DNA of 64,000 nucleotides from positions 62,001-126,000 of the forward strand of contig CAKQDH010000003.1 of NCBI GenBank assembly GCA_934229385.1, written 5' to 3'. This document shows, in pieces, positions 18,823 to 34,105 of the stretch (its first letter is position 1; each line of letters opens with the position of its first letter). The notes under the pieces are model-generated. The model searched no databases. It saw only the letters and a list, made by a program, of their open reading frames with translations, and had not been told where the DNA came from. The position numbers were made by a program, and so were the translations under genes. This DNA comes from an uncultured Oenococcus sp. GTDB taxonomy: Bacteria > Bacillota > Bacilli > Lactobacillales > Lactobacillaceae.

Positions 18823-19023
18823 TTATACTCTTTCAATAGAACCGCTTTTCAAGCCTGCACGAAGAGTACGAGCGGTAAGATAAACAGTTTTAGGAGCACT
18901 ACCATTAATTTTAACAGTAACTTTTTGTAAATTTGGTTTCCATGAGCGCCGTGTAGCATTTAAAGCATGTGAACGCCGATTACCAAAACGTGTTCTTGCT
19001 CCTGTGATAACATCTTTTGCCAT
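18823..19023 (-). CDS. rpmB: 50S ribosomal protein L28
   Basis: 66-residue ribosomal protein L28, normal length. It starts [20 protein letters not shown] and includes [12 protein letters not shown], typical of the cysteine-free form. Strong SD TAGGAGGT precedes the ATG. It is monocistronic, followed by a terminator. It is opposite in orientation to the fakA operon's usual partner arrangement only in that no gene intervenes. Confidence 0.96.
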   Translation of the reverse strand: MAKDVITGARTRFGNRRSHALNATRRSWKPNLQKVTVKINGSAPKTVYLTARTLRAGLKSGSIERV

Positions 19024-19135
19024 ATAACCTAGTACCTCCTAAAGACAACTAATTAATATTAACTAATTTTAGAACTAAAAGCAAATTTTTATTAGTTAAA
19101 ATATTTATACAAACTTTTTTAAATATTAAACTAAA

Positions 19136-19164
19136 TTGATAGAAAAAAAATTTAATGATAAAAT
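19136..19164 (+). promoter_or_regulatory. promoter of tRNA-Leu
   Basis: TTGATA (19136-19141), a 17-bp spacer and TAAAAT (19159-19164) lie 12 bp before the tRNA-Leu gene. This is a near-consensus vegetative promoter in the right place and orientation. Confidence 0.75.
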
Positions 19165-19175
19165 AACAAAGATTA

Positions 19176-19257
19176 GCGGATGTGGCGGAATTGGTAGACG
19201 CGCAGGATTTAGGATCCTGTGAGGTAACTCGTGCAGGTTCGACCCCTGTCATCCGCA
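19176..19257 (+). tRNA. tRNA-Leu (UAG)
   Basis: An 82-nt class II tRNA. Acceptor GCGGATG pairs with CATCCGC, discriminator A. The anticodon stem CAGGA/TCCTG encloses TTTAGGA, anticodon TAG. A long variable arm and T-loop TTCGACC are present. CCA is not encoded. Confidence 0.96.
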
Positions 19258-19592
19258 TAAGTTTTATAAATTAAATAATTATATTATATAAAAAAATATT
19301 AACCGGTTTATAAAAACAAACTTTTGAAAATTTAAATTCGTTTGAAATAAATTATAAAAGCATAGTTATCGAAGTTAATTCTAATTGCACATTTTATTTT
19401 TAATTTTACAAATTTTTCTAATTATAAATGTACTTACTTTAAATTATCAAAAAACGATTTATTTTAGATTTTAACCAAAATAATCAAACTTTAGTTTTAA
19501 CCTATTTTATATATTTACAGTTTAATCTAAATATAATTTCAATTGTTACTTGCCTAAAAATTTGTTAAACTAAACAACGTTTGAAATAAAAA
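19258..19592. other. AT-rich spacer between two tRNA genes
   Basis: No gene is seen in these 335 bp. The plus-strand promoter of tRNA-Thr lies at the right end: TTGTTA (19543-19548), 17 bp, TAAACT (19566-19571). The string CGTTTGAAATAAA occurs near 19340 and again just before the tRNA, probably a chance repeat. Confidence 0.6.
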
Positions 19593-19666
19593 GCCGACTT
19601 AGCTCAGTTGGCTAGAGCACTTCACTAGTAATGAAGGGGTCGGAGGTTCGAATCCTCTAGTCGGCA
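19593..19666 (+). tRNA. tRNA-Thr (AGU)
   Basis: 74-nt tRNA. Acceptor GCCGACT/AGTCGGC, discriminator A. Anticodon stem CTTCA/TGAAG with loop CTAGTAA, anticodon AGT, read with A34 presumably modified or reading ACU. T-loop TTCGAAT. CCA is not encoded. Confidence 0.95.
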
Positions 19667-19907
19667 TAAAATAATATATTTTAATTTCTTAAAAGTTTTA
19701 ATAAAAAATAAAAAAAATTTTAAAAAATCCTACTTAAAACAGATTATCAATAACCCTTTTAAGTTAAAAAAATATATAATTTATAATTACACTCAAAACA
19801 AAAATTAACCCTGCTAAATAATTAAATCTTAAAAACTCTTAATAAATCAAATCCATGATTATATAATACAAGAAGCTTATAAAGAAAAAATATTAGATAA
19901 GGTTTTA

Positions 19908-20105
19908 TTAAAAACTATTTTTTATTTTATCATTTCCAAAATATGGACGAAGGGCTACTGGAACAATAACTAGTTCCACCTGATTGTGGTAATTTTCAAA
20001 AATAACTACAATTATTCTTCTTGCAGCTAGACTGTATCCATTTAATATACGGGTATAAATTAATTCTTCGTTCTTATTACGATAGCGTATATGTTCCTTC
20101 CAAGC
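19908..20105 (-). pseudogene. 65-codon gene remnant without a start
   Basis: In the 483-bp gap between tRNA-Thr and the deoxynucleoside kinase, one minus-strand frame stays open for 65 codons between two stops. It has protein-like composition (LIYTRILNGYSLAARR, then VELVIVPVALRPYFG). The base composition is less AT-rich than the flanks. There is no ATG, GTG or TTG with an SD, and a TAA lies directly upstream in frame. It reads like the C-terminal part of a lost gene. The family is not recognised. Confidence 0.4.
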
Positions 20106-20149
20106 TTAAAAACCTTTGCTATTAAGTTAGACCAAAAAGCCTAATAAGA

Positions 20150-20794
20150 TTAACAATTTAAAATTCCTATTTGTTTTAACCTTTCATCAATTTTTCTAAT
20201 GACCCTTTGAGAAGCTATTTTAGAATATACAAAATCATTTATATTACCATTAATTTGAATTTTGGGACTTTCTTTATACTTGTGGTACCAAACTTCATAA
20301 CGATTTGTTAATTTTTTATAATATTCAAAAAGTTCTGGATGAATATCTATCTGCTCATAAGGTCTGCCCCTTTTTTTAATATGCCTTAACATATTAGAAA
20401 AAGAAACATGAATATAAATCAATAAATCAGGATTCTTTTTAGGCATACTCCCATGTTTTTCCATCATATTATGAAATAGAGAATTATATAATTTATATTC
20501 AGTTTGAGTAGCTCTACCTAAATCAACATTCAATTTAAAAAGCAATTGATCTTCATAAATTGAACGGTCAATTATATTTAATCTATTTTTTTGAGCTTCC
20601 TTTATATTGACTAAACGTTTATTTAAAAAGTAAATCTGTAGTAAAAAAGCATATCTTCTTGGATCCTTATAAAAAAGAGGCAAAATAGGATTATTATTGA
20701 CACTTTCCAAGATAGCATTACTATAAAAATGATTTGCTAATATTTTAGTTAAACTGGTTTTACCCGCCCCAACAGTACCAGACAAAACAATCAT
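20150..20794 (-). CDS. deoxynucleoside kinase (dAK/dGK family)
   Basis: Phosphorylates salvaged deoxynucleosides at the 5' position. 214 residues with P-loop GTVGAGKTSL (residues 6-15), the base-binding region following NAILESVNNNPILPLFY, the DRSIYEDQLLF motif (canonical DRS at about residue 75) and a lid with arginines in RHIKKRGRPYE. Lactobacilli usually carry such dAK/dGK enzymes because they scavenge deoxynucleosides. Substrate preference cannot be read here. SD ACAGGAG. It could work with the deoxyribosyltransferase at 36082-36594. Confidence 0.9.
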   Translation of the reverse strand: MIVLSGTVGAGKTSLTKILANHFYSNAILESVNNNPILPLFYKDPRRYAFLLQIYFLNKRLVNIKEAQKNRLNIIDRSIYEDQLLFKLNVDLGRATQTEYKLYNSLFHNMMEKHGSMPKKNPDLLIYIHVSFSNMLRHIKKRGRPYEQIDIHPELFEYYKKLTNRYEVWYHKYKESPKIQINGNINDFVYSKIASQRVIRKIDERLKQIGILNC

Positions 20795-20853
20795 AAATTT
20801 ATCTCCTGTTTTTTAGAATTCTTTATTATATTTAATGTGATTATTTTATAAAG

Positions 20854-21522
20854 TTAAATATAACTATGAGAAAAAATAGGTACTTTTCTTATTTTCCTCG
20901 CATATTTATAGTAAATTTCTTCAGTAGTTAAAAACCAAGCAAAACCAAATAATAAAGCACTAATTACATCGATAACAGTACCGTACCTTAAAAAAATAAC
21001 AGAAAAACAAACCAAAATCATCAATAAAATTAAAATAAAAATACTTTTATTTTTTCTTGATTTAGCTTTTTCCCCAAAAGCTTGAATAAAAAATACAAAA
21101 AGAAATTGAATAATAATAAAAGAAATTAAAACCCTAAGACTAGGAAAATTCCACCGCAAACCTTCTAGTTGTCCATTTTTCATTACTAAAGAAAGCGACC
21201 AATTAAAAAACCAATCTAATAAACTAGCAAAAAAGATGGTAAAAAAAAGCCAGCAGGCAGAAATTTTATAATTAATTTTCCAAAGTATAACAATAAATAA
21301 AAAAGTTATTATATACAAAATAATAGGTTTACAAATAAAACCGATTAAAGGAAAAATAAACTTAAAAAATGAACCATAACTATATAAAAATACCTGTGTA
21401 AAAATTTCATCAAAATTAATCAGGGTAATAAAAGAAGAAAGCAATAAAAAGTAAATAACAAAAAAAAGAATAAAAGATATTCCTATAAGAAATTTTCTTA
21501 TTTTATCATAATCTACTATCAT
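20854..21522 (-). CDS. PAP2-superfamily membrane protein lacking catalytic residues
   Basis: A 222-residue integral membrane protein with about six hydrophobic segments. Its layout follows bacterial PAP2 lipid phosphatases (undecaprenyl-PP phosphatase-like), but the three signature motifs are degenerate. The KxxxxxxRP site is not recognisable before residue 125. FPSGHA is FPSLRV (residues 126-131), so the catalytic-site His is gone. The final SRxxxxxHxxxD is SVIFLRYGTVIDV, keeping only the aspartate region. It therefore looks like a pseudoenzyme. It lies 59 bp upstream of the deoxynucleoside kinase on the same strand and is divergent from the LCP gene. No SD is seen. Confidence 0.65.
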   Translation of the reverse strand: MIVDYDKIRKFLIGISFILFFVIYFLLLSSFITLINFDEIFTQVFLYSYGSFFKFIFPLIGFICKPIILYIITFLFIVILWKINYKISACWLFFTIFFASLLDWFFNWSLSLVMKNGQLEGLRWNFPSLRVLISFIIIQFLFVFFIQAFGEKAKSRKNKSIFILILLMILVCFSVIFLRYGTVIDVISALLFGFAWFLTTEEIYYKYARKIRKVPIFSHSYI

Positions 21523-21624
21523 ATATTACATAAAACATCTTAAAACACCTTAACAAATTATTTAAAAATTAATTTCTAAAAAATTGAATAAAAAATAAAA
21601 AATTAGATAAAATGTATTAAGTAT

Positions 21625-22875
21625 ATGGATAATCAAAACAGAAATTCTCATAGAAGTTACAGAAAACCAAAAACAAAAAAACACTTGGTGAGAAGAACCA
21701 CAATCATAATTATATTATTAATTCTAATCATCGCAGGTTTTTTTATTCAAAGAAAATATTCTGAGATTAAACAGTCTGTAAATAAAAACACTTTTTTTGA
21801 AAAAAATGGAGGGGATAGTAAAAAAGTTGACGGGACACTAAAGGCTAATAAACCCTTTACAATTTTATTGATGGGGACTGACACTGGGTCTTTAGGCCGA
21901 AATTGGGTAGGAAGAACTGATTCATTAATATTAGCAACAGTTAATCCAAAAAAACATACTACATCTCTAACGTCCATTCCAAGAGATTCAATGATCTCTA
22001 TTATCGGACAAAAAAATTCTTTTCCTCAGAAAATTAATGCTGCTTATGAATACCCAAACGACAATAAGGGACATCCAGAAACTACAATGAAAACCGTAAG
22101 TCGATGGTTAAACGTTCCAATAAATTTTTATGCTCTCGTAAATATGAGAGCTCTTGAAAAAATTGTTAATGGAGTTGGGGGTGTAAGTGTAAAATCTCCC
22201 CTTTCCTTTAAATTTTCTTCTGATACAGCACACGCATATGGCAATAACCTTTATAGTTTTAATAAGGGGTCAACTACTTATAAATATTATAAGGACGGGC
22301 AAAACTTAACTAAAACTTCAAACAAAATGGATGGCGCTGCTGCACTAGCTTTCGCAAGGATGCGATATGAAGACCCTTCAGGAGATTATGGAAGAACTTT
22401 AAGACAAAGATTAATTTTAGAAGCAGTGTCAAAAAAATCGAATAGTTTGGTATTTCATATTCTTCGAAGTCGTAAACTTCTAAATTCAATTACAAAACAA
22501 GCGAAAACAGATCTTAGTTTTAATGATATTCTAACACTAGCTTCCCATTATCGTCGTTCAGTGAAAAACATAGAATCTGATCATTTACAAGGCTCTTCAG
22601 ATAATTCCTATGGAGCTTCTTATCAAGTTATATCCCAAGGTGAAAAACAGAAAACAACCAATAAAATCAGAAAATTACTAAATCTAAAAAATGCATCTAC
22701 TGGGCCCAAATTTGCTGGAACTACTTCTAAAACTACTTCAAATTCTAACTATCCAACAACAAGCTCACCAAATCAACCAACATCTAATACCGCTAGTACC
22801 ACGTCTAATACCACTGGTACCAATGGAACATATGGATCTACACAAATTCCATATTCGGGATCTAATGGTTATTAA
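21625..22875 (+). CDS. LytR-CpsA-Psr family wall polymer ligase
   Basis: Attaches anionic glycopolymers such as teichoic acid to peptidoglycan outside the membrane. 416 residues: a basic cytoplasmic N-terminus, one membrane segment (about 26-43), the LCP domain with LLMGTDTG, GRTDSLILATVNP, TSIPRDS and a second region with GAAALAFARMRYEDPSGDYGR. The last ~65 residues are a low-complexity Ser/Thr/Asn/Gly tail, likely in the cell wall. It has no evident SD; TAAAAT lies 11 nt before the ATG. Confidence 0.92.
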   Translation: MDNQNRNSHRSYRKPKTKKHLVRRTTIIIILLILIIAGFFIQRKYSEIKQSVNKNTFFEKNGGDSKKVDGTLKANKPFTILLMGTDTGSLGRNWVGRTDSLILATVNPKKHTTSLTSIPRDSMISIIGQKNSFPQKINAAYEYPNDNKGHPETTMKTVSRWLNVPINFYALVNMRALEKIVNGVGGVSVKSPLSFKFSSDTAHAYGNNLYSFNKGSTTYKYYKDGQNLTKTSNKMDGAAALAFARMRYEDPSGDYGRTLRQRLILEAVSKKSNSLVFHILRSRKLLNSITKQAKTDLSFNDILTLASHYRRSVKNIESDHLQGSSDNSYGASYQVISQGEKQKTTNKIRKLLNLKNASTGPKFAGTTSKTTSNSNYPTTSSPNQPTSNTASTTSNTTGTNGTYGSTQIPYSGSNGY

Positions 22876-23052
22876 ATAATTCATAATTCAACTTACAAGA
22901 TAAAATTATATTAAAAACGATCTTATATTTTAACAACTTGGAGTTTAAAATGTTTCCGTGGTTCACAATTTATTTTAATATAAATATTTAGCTACCAATT
23001 TATTTAAGTATTCAATTTAAAATCTTAAAACCACAAATAATTAATTTTTTAT

Positions 23053-23088
23053 AAAAAAATACACTGAAAAAATCAGTGTATTTTTTAA
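23053..23088. terminator. bidirectional terminator between LCP gene and rbfA
   Basis: A long stem, AAAAATACACTGA and its complement TCAGTGTATTTTT, with loop AAAAA, flanked by A-rich and T-rich runs. It can end both the plus-strand LCP transcript and the minus-strand rbfA operon. Confidence 0.85.
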
Positions 23089-23112
23089 ACTGCTCTTTTA
23101 TATTCCCTCGGC

Positions 23113-23478
23113 CTAATTTTCTCCATGATTTAATTTATAAATTAAATTTTCTATATGATCACCATACTCAATAGAATGATCCCTTTTAAAAGTCAACTTA
23201 GGAATTTTATAAATATGCATATTATTTGCAATCTCATGTCTAAATAAACCATTTGCAGATTTAAAACCATTCCCAACACGTTGATCATAATCTGAATTTC
23301 TAGAATGAATTGACCAGTAAACTTTTGCCATAGAAAAATCAGAAGTCATATCAACGCCTGTAATTACAGCTTCTTTTAAACGGGGGTCAGAAACTTTTTT
23401 AACTAAAGATCTACTAATAATTTTTTGTATAGTTGTCTCTACACGTAACAAATGAGGGGATTTAAAATTCTTAGCCAT
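23113..23478 (-). CDS. rbfA: ribosome-binding factor A
   Basis: 30S maturation factor acting on the 16S 5' helix. 121 residues with [27 protein letters not shown] (the KH-like core), [29 protein letters not shown]. The start overlaps the infB stop by 8 bp, the classical infB-rbfA pair. Normal length. Confidence 0.95.
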   Translation of the reverse strand: MAKNFKSPHLLRVETTIQKIISRSLVKKVSDPRLKEAVITGVDMTSDFSMAKVYWSIHSRNSDYDQRVGNGFKSANGLFRHEIANNMHIYKIPKLTFKRDHSIEYGDHIENLIYKLNHGEN

Positions 23479-25957
23479 TATTTTTTACCTCCTCCATAAT
23501 ATAAGCTTCAATTATGTCTCCAACTTTTTCATCATTATAATTTTTAATTGTTAAACCAAGTTCAGAACCCTTTTTCTCTTCATTCACATCATCTTTACCG
23601 TGCTTCAGGGATCCGATAGCACCTTTGTGTACTACAACACCATCACGGATTAAACGAATTTTTGCATCTCTTTTAATTTGGCCTTCTGTGACTAAACATC
23701 CTGCAATCGTGCCAACTTTAGAAAAATGAAATAAACGTTGAACTTCAACTGATCCAATAACTTTTTCTTTGTAAGTTGGTTCTAACTTTCCCTTCATTGC
23801 AGCTTTAATTTCGTTAATAGCATCATAAATAACATTGTAAAGACGAATATCAACATTTTTCTGTTGCGCTTCTTTTTTAGTGCTACCAGTCGGTCGAACA
23901 TTAAAGCCAATAATTATAGCATCGGAAGCCTCGGCTAAGTTAATATCAGATTCATTAATAGCTCCAACAGCAGAATGAATAATATCAACCCTAACACCCT
24001 TAATTTTAATTTTTCTTAAAGCGTCATCTAAAGCTTCAACAGATCCTTGAACATCAGCTTTAATAATTAAAGAAACCTTTTTCATTTTATTTTTAGCCAT
24101 TGTTGAAAATAAATTATTCAAGGTAACGGCTGATTTATGGTTTCTTTGTTCTTCCATTGCTTTTTTAGCACGAAGTTCTCCTGACTCTCTAGCTTCTTTC
24201 TCTGTTTTCATTACCACAAAATGATCACCAGCTTGAGGAACACTGTTTATACCTGTAATTTCCACTGGTTGAGCAGGAACAGCCTTTTTAATATTTTTTT
24301 CCTCTGCTGTTGACATCGTCCGTACTCTACCAAAAGTATTACCCACAACTAAAGGATCACCTTTATGAAGTGTCCCTTGTTGTATCAAAACAGTTGCTAC
24401 CGGTCCTCTACCCTTATCAAGTCTAGCTTCAACAACTGAACCACGTGCCTTAACTTTCGGATCAGCTTTCAGTTCCATAACATCGGCTTGAAGAAGGATC
24501 ATTTCTAAAAGTTTATCAACATTTTTACCGCTCTTTGCAGAAATTGGGACTTCAATTGTATCTCCACCATTATCTTCAGGCACTAAGCCATATTTCATTA
24601 ATTCATTTTTAATGTTATTAACATTAACACCTGGTATATCAATTTTATTAATTGCTACAATAATTGGTGTTTTAGCTGCTTTAGCATGATTAATAGCTTC
24701 TACTGTTTGTGGCATAACACCGTCATCAGCAGCAACAACTAGCACTATAACATCAGTAATATTAGCTCCTCTAGCTCGCATTTCGGTAAAAGCAGCGTGC
24801 CCAGGAGTATCCAAAAAAGTAATTAAGCGATCTTTCAAACGGGCTTGGTAAGCACCAATATGTTGGGTAATACCACCTGCTTCTCCAGCGGTTACGTGTG
24901 TATGCCGAAGATAATCTAAAAGAGTTGTTTTACCGTGGTCTACATGGCCCATAATAGTAACAATAGGTGGTCTTGAGACAAGATCTTCTTTCTTAATATC
25001 ACTAGAATTTTTATCAAAAAATTTATCTATATCAGATACATCAACTTCTTTTTTCTGTTTAGACTTTATGCCATAATCTTCAGCTAAAAGTTCAATCGCA
25101 TCAGAATCAAGGCTTTGGTTCTGATTAACAACTACTCCGAGTAAAAATAACTTTTTTAAAATTTCTGCAGTATCACGATGAATAATTTTAGAAATATCTT
25201 GTACATTCATCCCAGAACGATATTCCAAAACCTTTGGAAGCGGCTGTTTTTTTCGAGCAGTAAAATGCTTTTTATTAGAAGAAGCAGCTATTTTCTGAGC
25301 TTTTTTTGAACCCTTAGGACCTGATTTTCTTCTTTTCCCACGAACTGGGCCTGTTACAAAATTATTTTGGCCACGACGTCGAGTATTATTTCTTGCTGAA
25401 TTATTGCCTGAAGTTAAAGCACCACCAAAGAGCCCACTTCCATTATGGGAAGCATTATGAAAGCGGTGAAGAGCATTCCTATTTTCTGACTGAACTTTAG
25501 AAACAGGTTGACCATTTCTTTGGTTTTCACCCTTATTATTATGATAACGATTATTTAAACCCTTATGAAATTTATTCCTATTTGCAAAATTGCCTGTTGG
25601 CTTATTGTGACTATAACGATTATAACGTCTATGAAAATTTCTTGGATTTCTTCTAATTCTTCTAACTATAGGTTTTTTTTGTTGATTTGGCGTTTCTGAA
25701 GGTGCGCTTGCTGAACCCGCGTTAATTGGACGACGGGTTTTAGGCATTGGCCTCCCCGTTGTATGTCTTACTGATTTATTATTTTTTAGATTTCTATTTT
25801 TGCGAAAATAATTTTTTGTGTTTGTTTTCTTTCTTTGCACATTATTTGAAGAATTATTAGAATTCTTTTCTTTCGGAACATTAGAATTAGAAGCGGATGT
25901 AGATTGCTTTTTTATATGCCGAACTAAAATTCTACGTTTCTTTTTTTCTTCTACCAT
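23471..25957 (-). CDS. infB: translation initiation factor IF-2
   Basis: GTPase that brings initiator tRNA to the ribosome. 828 residues. The first ~245 are a low-complexity, Asn/Arg/Lys-rich basic region. Then come the IF2N-like segment, the G domain with [13 protein letters not shown], and NKID, and domains II-IV ending [17 protein letters not shown] lies about 13 nt before the ATG, a long spacing. It follows rnpM by 142 bp; the ylxQ gene usual at this place is missing. Confidence 0.96.
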   Translation of the reverse strand: MVEEKKKRRILVRHIKKQSTSASNSNVPKEKNSNNSSNNVQRKKTNTKNYFRKNRNLKNNKSVRHTTGRPMPKTRRPINAGSASAPSETPNQQKKPIVRRIRRNPRNFHRRYNRYSHNKPTGNFANRNKFHKGLNNRYHNNKGENQRNGQPVSKVQSENRNALHRFHNASHNGSGLFGGALTSGNNSARNNTRRRGQNNFVTGPVRGKRRKSGPKGSKKAQKIAASSNKKHFTARKKQPLPKVLEYRSGMNVQDISKIIHRDTAEILKKLFLLGVVVNQNQSLDSDAIELLAEDYGIKSKQKKEVDVSDIDKFFDKNSSDIKKEDLVSRPPIVTIMGHVDHGKTTLLDYLRHTHVTAGEAGGITQHIGAYQARLKDRLITFLDTPGHAAFTEMRARGANITDVIVLVVAADDGVMPQTVEAINHAKAAKTPIIVAINKIDIPGVNVNNIKNELMKYGLVPEDNGGDTIEVPISAKSGKNVDKLLEMILLQADVMELKADPKVKARGSVVEARLDKGRGPVATVLIQQGTLHKGDPLVVGNTFGRVRTMSTAEEKNIKKAVPAQPVEITGINSVPQAGDHFVVMKTEKEARESGELRAKKAMEEQRNHKSAVTLNNLFSTMAKNKMKKVSLIIKADVQGSVEALDDALRKIKIKGVRVDIIHSAVGAINESDINLAEASDAIIIGFNVRPTGSTKKEAQQKNVDIRLYNVIYDAINEIKAAMKGKLEPTYKEKVIGSVEVQRLFHFSKVGTIAGCLVTEGQIKRDAKIRLIRDGVVVHKGAIGSLKHGKDDVNEEKKGSELGLTIKNYNDEKVGDIIEAYIMEEVKNNG

Positions 25958-26099
25958 AAATAAATAAAGTCCTCTTTAATATTATTTTTAATTTCTTATC
26001 CTTATTTAATTTACTAAATAATGTTTTTTTATTAACAGACATTATTTTAATAAAACAAAATTGGTAATCAGTAGCCTGAAATCAGATTAATTTAAATAA

Positions 26100-26444
26100 C
26101 TAAGAATTTTTAGTTTTAATGATCCTCTCATGGCTAAAAAGTTCTTTTCTTGCTTGTTGATGCCCAATAAACTCAATTAGGTGATCATAAAATTTTTCTG
26201 AAATATTTTGTCCAAAAATCGAGTTTAAAATTTTATTTTCTTTTGCTTTCTTGGCTAATTTAATATTTAATCCAATATAAGCTCCATGACCATTCATTTT
26301 CCCACTAGGATCAATTAGAAAATCATTATCAGGCGTTTTAACAATACGAACTAATTCTTTTTTAGGAAACATACCGCCACTGACTACATCTTTACGCATT
26401 GGAACTTTTCTTTTTTTTTGTTGTCTTTTCTTTTTCTTTGCCAT
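26100..26444 (-). CDS. rnpM: RnpM (YlxR) RNase P modulator
   Basis: A 114-residue protein of the YlxR/DUF448 family, recently assigned as an RNA-binding modulator of RNase P. Family features: KVPMRKDVVSGGMFPKKELVRIV, DPSGKMNGHGAYIG and a basic N-terminus. The C-terminus is slightly extended. ATG at 26444 is preferred over TTG at 26447. There is no SD; the nusA stop is only about 20 nt upstream. It stands between nusA and infB as usual. Confidence 0.9.
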   Translation of the reverse strand: MAKKKKRQQKKRKVPMRKDVVSGGMFPKKELVRIVKTPDNDFLIDPSGKMNGHGAYIGLNIKLAKKAKENKILNSIFGQNISEKFYDHLIEFIGHQQARKELFSHERIIKTKNS

Positions 26445-26465
26445 CAATAATTATTTTAATATAAA

Positions 26466-27905
26466 TTAATTAGTCTTTTTATTTTTTTCTTTTCCTTCTT
26501 TTTCCTTAAGAACTTTTTTATAATCAATATTATTTAAAGCATTTGTAAATTCATTTTGATCTTCTTCTGTCTCAGGATTTGAAGTTTCATTATTATCAGT
26601 TTTTTTTGTTTCGTCTATATTTGCATTTGTATGAGAATCTTTTTGGTCATTTTCATCTTCAGATAAATTAGAAGGAGCATCATCATCTTTTACAGACTTG
26701 CTTTCTTCATCATTAGTTTGGTTATCATTAAGATAATCATTAGCATCTGAATATTCTACATCACTGTCTTTATCATCCGATTCTGGAACCTCTTCTTCAT
26801 CTTGATCATCAGACTCTTCCAAAATAGCTTGAAGAGTTGGATCATTTTCAGCTTGAGTTTCAGATTTTATGTCAATTTTAAATTTGGTTAATTTAGCTGC
26901 CAGACGAACATTTTGACCATGCTTACCAATCGCTAAACTTAATTGATAATCAGGAACTATAACTGTAACTCCATTATCATCATCAGGACTAAAAATAACA
27001 TCTACAACTTCAGAGGGATTTAAAGCATTAGCAATATACTGAGCTTCATCATCAACCCACTCCACAATATCCATATTTTCTCCACTTAATTCGTTAACCA
27101 CAGCTTGAACACGGTCACCTCTTGGCCCAACTAATGTTCCAACAGGATCAATATCCGAATTTGTAGTTTTTACTGCTACTTTTGATCGATCACCTGGCTC
27201 ACGAGCAATTGAGACAATCGCTACAACTCCGTCATAAACCTCTGGAACTTCTTGTTCAAATAACCTTTTAACTAATTCAGGACTTGTCCTCGAAACAAAT
27301 ATTTGAGGGCCTCTGGAAGAAGAATCCTCTACACGACTGATAAGAACTTTAATAGGGTCATCAATTTTATAATTTTCTCCAGGAATGCGATCTTTTTCTG
27401 CCATTGCTGCCTCTTGACCATCTGGCATTGTAACCCACAAAAATCGTTGATCCTGACGAGCTACTTTAGCAGTAACTATTTCATGTTCAAAACCTTCATA
27501 ACGGGAATAAATGGCTTCTTTTTCTTTTTCTCGAATTACTTGGGTAGATTTATTTTTTCCAGATTGAGCAGCTAAACGACCAAATTTTTGTGGATTTACT
27601 TCAAATTTTATTTTATCGCCAACTTCATAAGCAGGATTAATTTTTCTAGCGTCCTTTAAGAAAATCTCTGAATATGGATCAATCATACTTCCATCAGCTA
27701 TTACTTCCTTAATTTGAAGCAAACTAAATTCTTTTTTCTTAGGATCAATTTTTGTTTCAACATTTGTTTCACCATCAAAATTTTTCTTATACGCTGTTAA
27801 AAGAGTATTTTTTAATGACTCTACAGCATCTTCTTGACTGATTCCTTTTTCTGTTTCTAGACCTTTAAGAGCAGAAAAAAGCTCCTTTTTATAATTTTTT
27901 TCCAT
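26466..27905 (-). CDS. nusA: transcription termination/antitermination factor NusA
   Basis: Binds RNA polymerase and RNA, controlling pausing, termination and antitermination. 479 residues: NTD (1-125), S1 domain (about 130-200), KH1/KH2 with VGPRGDRVQAVV and SLAIGKHGQNVRLAA, then a long acidic Asp/Glu/Asn-rich tail (about 340-479). ATG at 27905 has AGGAGG 7 nt upstream, so it is preferred to the upstream in-frame start at 27920. It overlaps the end of rimP. Confidence 0.95.
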   Translation of the reverse strand: MEKNYKKELFSALKGLETEKGISQEDAVESLKNTLLTAYKKNFDGETNVETKIDPKKKEFSLLQIKEVIADGSMIDPYSEIFLKDARKINPAYEVGDKIKFEVNPQKFGRLAAQSGKNKSTQVIREKEKEAIYSRYEGFEHEIVTAKVARQDQRFLWVTMPDGQEAAMAEKDRIPGENYKIDDPIKVLISRVEDSSSRGPQIFVSRTSPELVKRLFEQEVPEVYDGVVAIVSIAREPGDRSKVAVKTTNSDIDPVGTLVGPRGDRVQAVVNELSGENMDIVEWVDDEAQYIANALNPSEVVDVIFSPDDDNGVTVIVPDYQLSLAIGKHGQNVRLAAKLTKFKIDIKSETQAENDPTLQAILEESDDQDEEEVPESDDKDSDVEYSDANDYLNDNQTNDEESKSVKDDDAPSNLSEDENDQKDSHTNANIDETKKTDNNETSNPETEEDQNEFTNALNNIDYKKVLKEKEGKEKNKKTN

Positions 27906-28380
27906 AGTTATCCTCCTCATCTAATGAAATTTTAGAAATATTAGAAAATAAAAAATATTTTTCCTTTTGAGCTTTTGACAAATCATATAAATAAAGCCTT
28001 GAATCGTTAAAACTCTTTAATATTCCTCTAAAATTTTTTAAACCATCGATTTTTTGATAAAATCTTAATTTTAACAATCGCCCTTTAGACCACTCCAACT
28101 GATCTTTATTAGATATATTCCGATTAACCCCCGGGGAAGATATATCTAGACTATATTTTTTTGGAAAAGGATCCGGCTTAATTTTATCAAGTTCTTCACT
28201 TATTAATGGGGTTATCTCAGAAATTTCCTTTAAAGTAATACTCCGATTGCCATTATAATCTAAACTGATAGACAAAATTGATCCTTTATTAGAAAAGGAA
28301 ATATTCCACAACAACAGATTTTTTATTTTTAAAATAGGAATTAATTTTTCTTTTATGTTTTCAAGAGTCTCTTTGTTCAT
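27889..28380 (-). CDS. rimP: ribosome maturation factor RimP
   Basis: 30S subunit maturation factor, first gene of the rimP-nusA-rnpM-infB-rbfA operon. 163 residues with the N-terminal alpha/beta domain, YSLDISSPGVNRNI (the family's VSSPGxxRPL site) and a C-terminal SH3-like domain. No SD is seen; TATAAA lies 8 nt before the ATG. A terminator for the upstream ligA-camS operon is 28 bp away, so the promoter must lie in this short gap. Confidence 0.92.
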   Translation of the reverse strand: MNKETLENIKEKLIPILKIKNLLLWNISFSNKGSILSISLDYNGNRSITLKEISEITPLISEELDKIKPDPFPKKYSLDISSPGVNRNISNKDQLEWSKGRLLKLRFYQKIDGLKNFRGILKSFNDSRLYLYDLSKAQKEKYFLFSNISKISLDEEDNYGKKL

Positions 28381-28406
28381 ATTTAAAATTTATAAAACTT
28401 TTTTCA

Positions 28407-28442
28407 TAAAAAATGAGTTGGTAAATTCCCAACTCATTTACA
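28407..28442 (-). terminator. terminator of the pcrA-ligA-camS operon
   Basis: AAATGAGTTGG and CCAACTCATTT form an 11-bp stem with a short loop, followed by TTTTTT on the minus strand. It lies between camS and rimP. Confidence 0.88.
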
Positions 28443-28486
28443 AATATAAATTAAGCTATAATTTATTATAACACATAAAACAATTT

Positions 28487-33988
<5,502 letters not shown>

Positions 33989-34018
33989 TTAAAACATTTT
34001 AACATCTAATTAATAAAT

Positions 34019-34052
34019 ATCACTTAATATTTAAAACATTAAATTAAGTGAT
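34019..34052. repeat. inverted repeat between tRNA-Arg and pcrA
   Basis: ATCACTTAAT and ATTAAGTGAT flank a 14-bp AT-rich loop that can pair partly itself. It may end the tRNA-Arg transcript (minus strand), but the following U-tract is interrupted. An operator for pcrA is the alternative. Confidence 0.5.
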
Positions 34053-34105
34053 TTTAAGCATTTAGCATTAAATTAAAAATTTTTTAAAACTTAAAAAAAT
34101 TTTTC

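Noticed and set aside
19330..19592. CGTTTGAAATAAA occurring twice as attachment-site repeats
   Set aside because: Only 13 AT-rich bases and no integrase or mobile genes between the copies.
22690..22879. Overlapping plus-strand frame within the LCP gene tail
   Set aside because: It is a frame shadow of the repetitive Ser/Thr/Asn tail.
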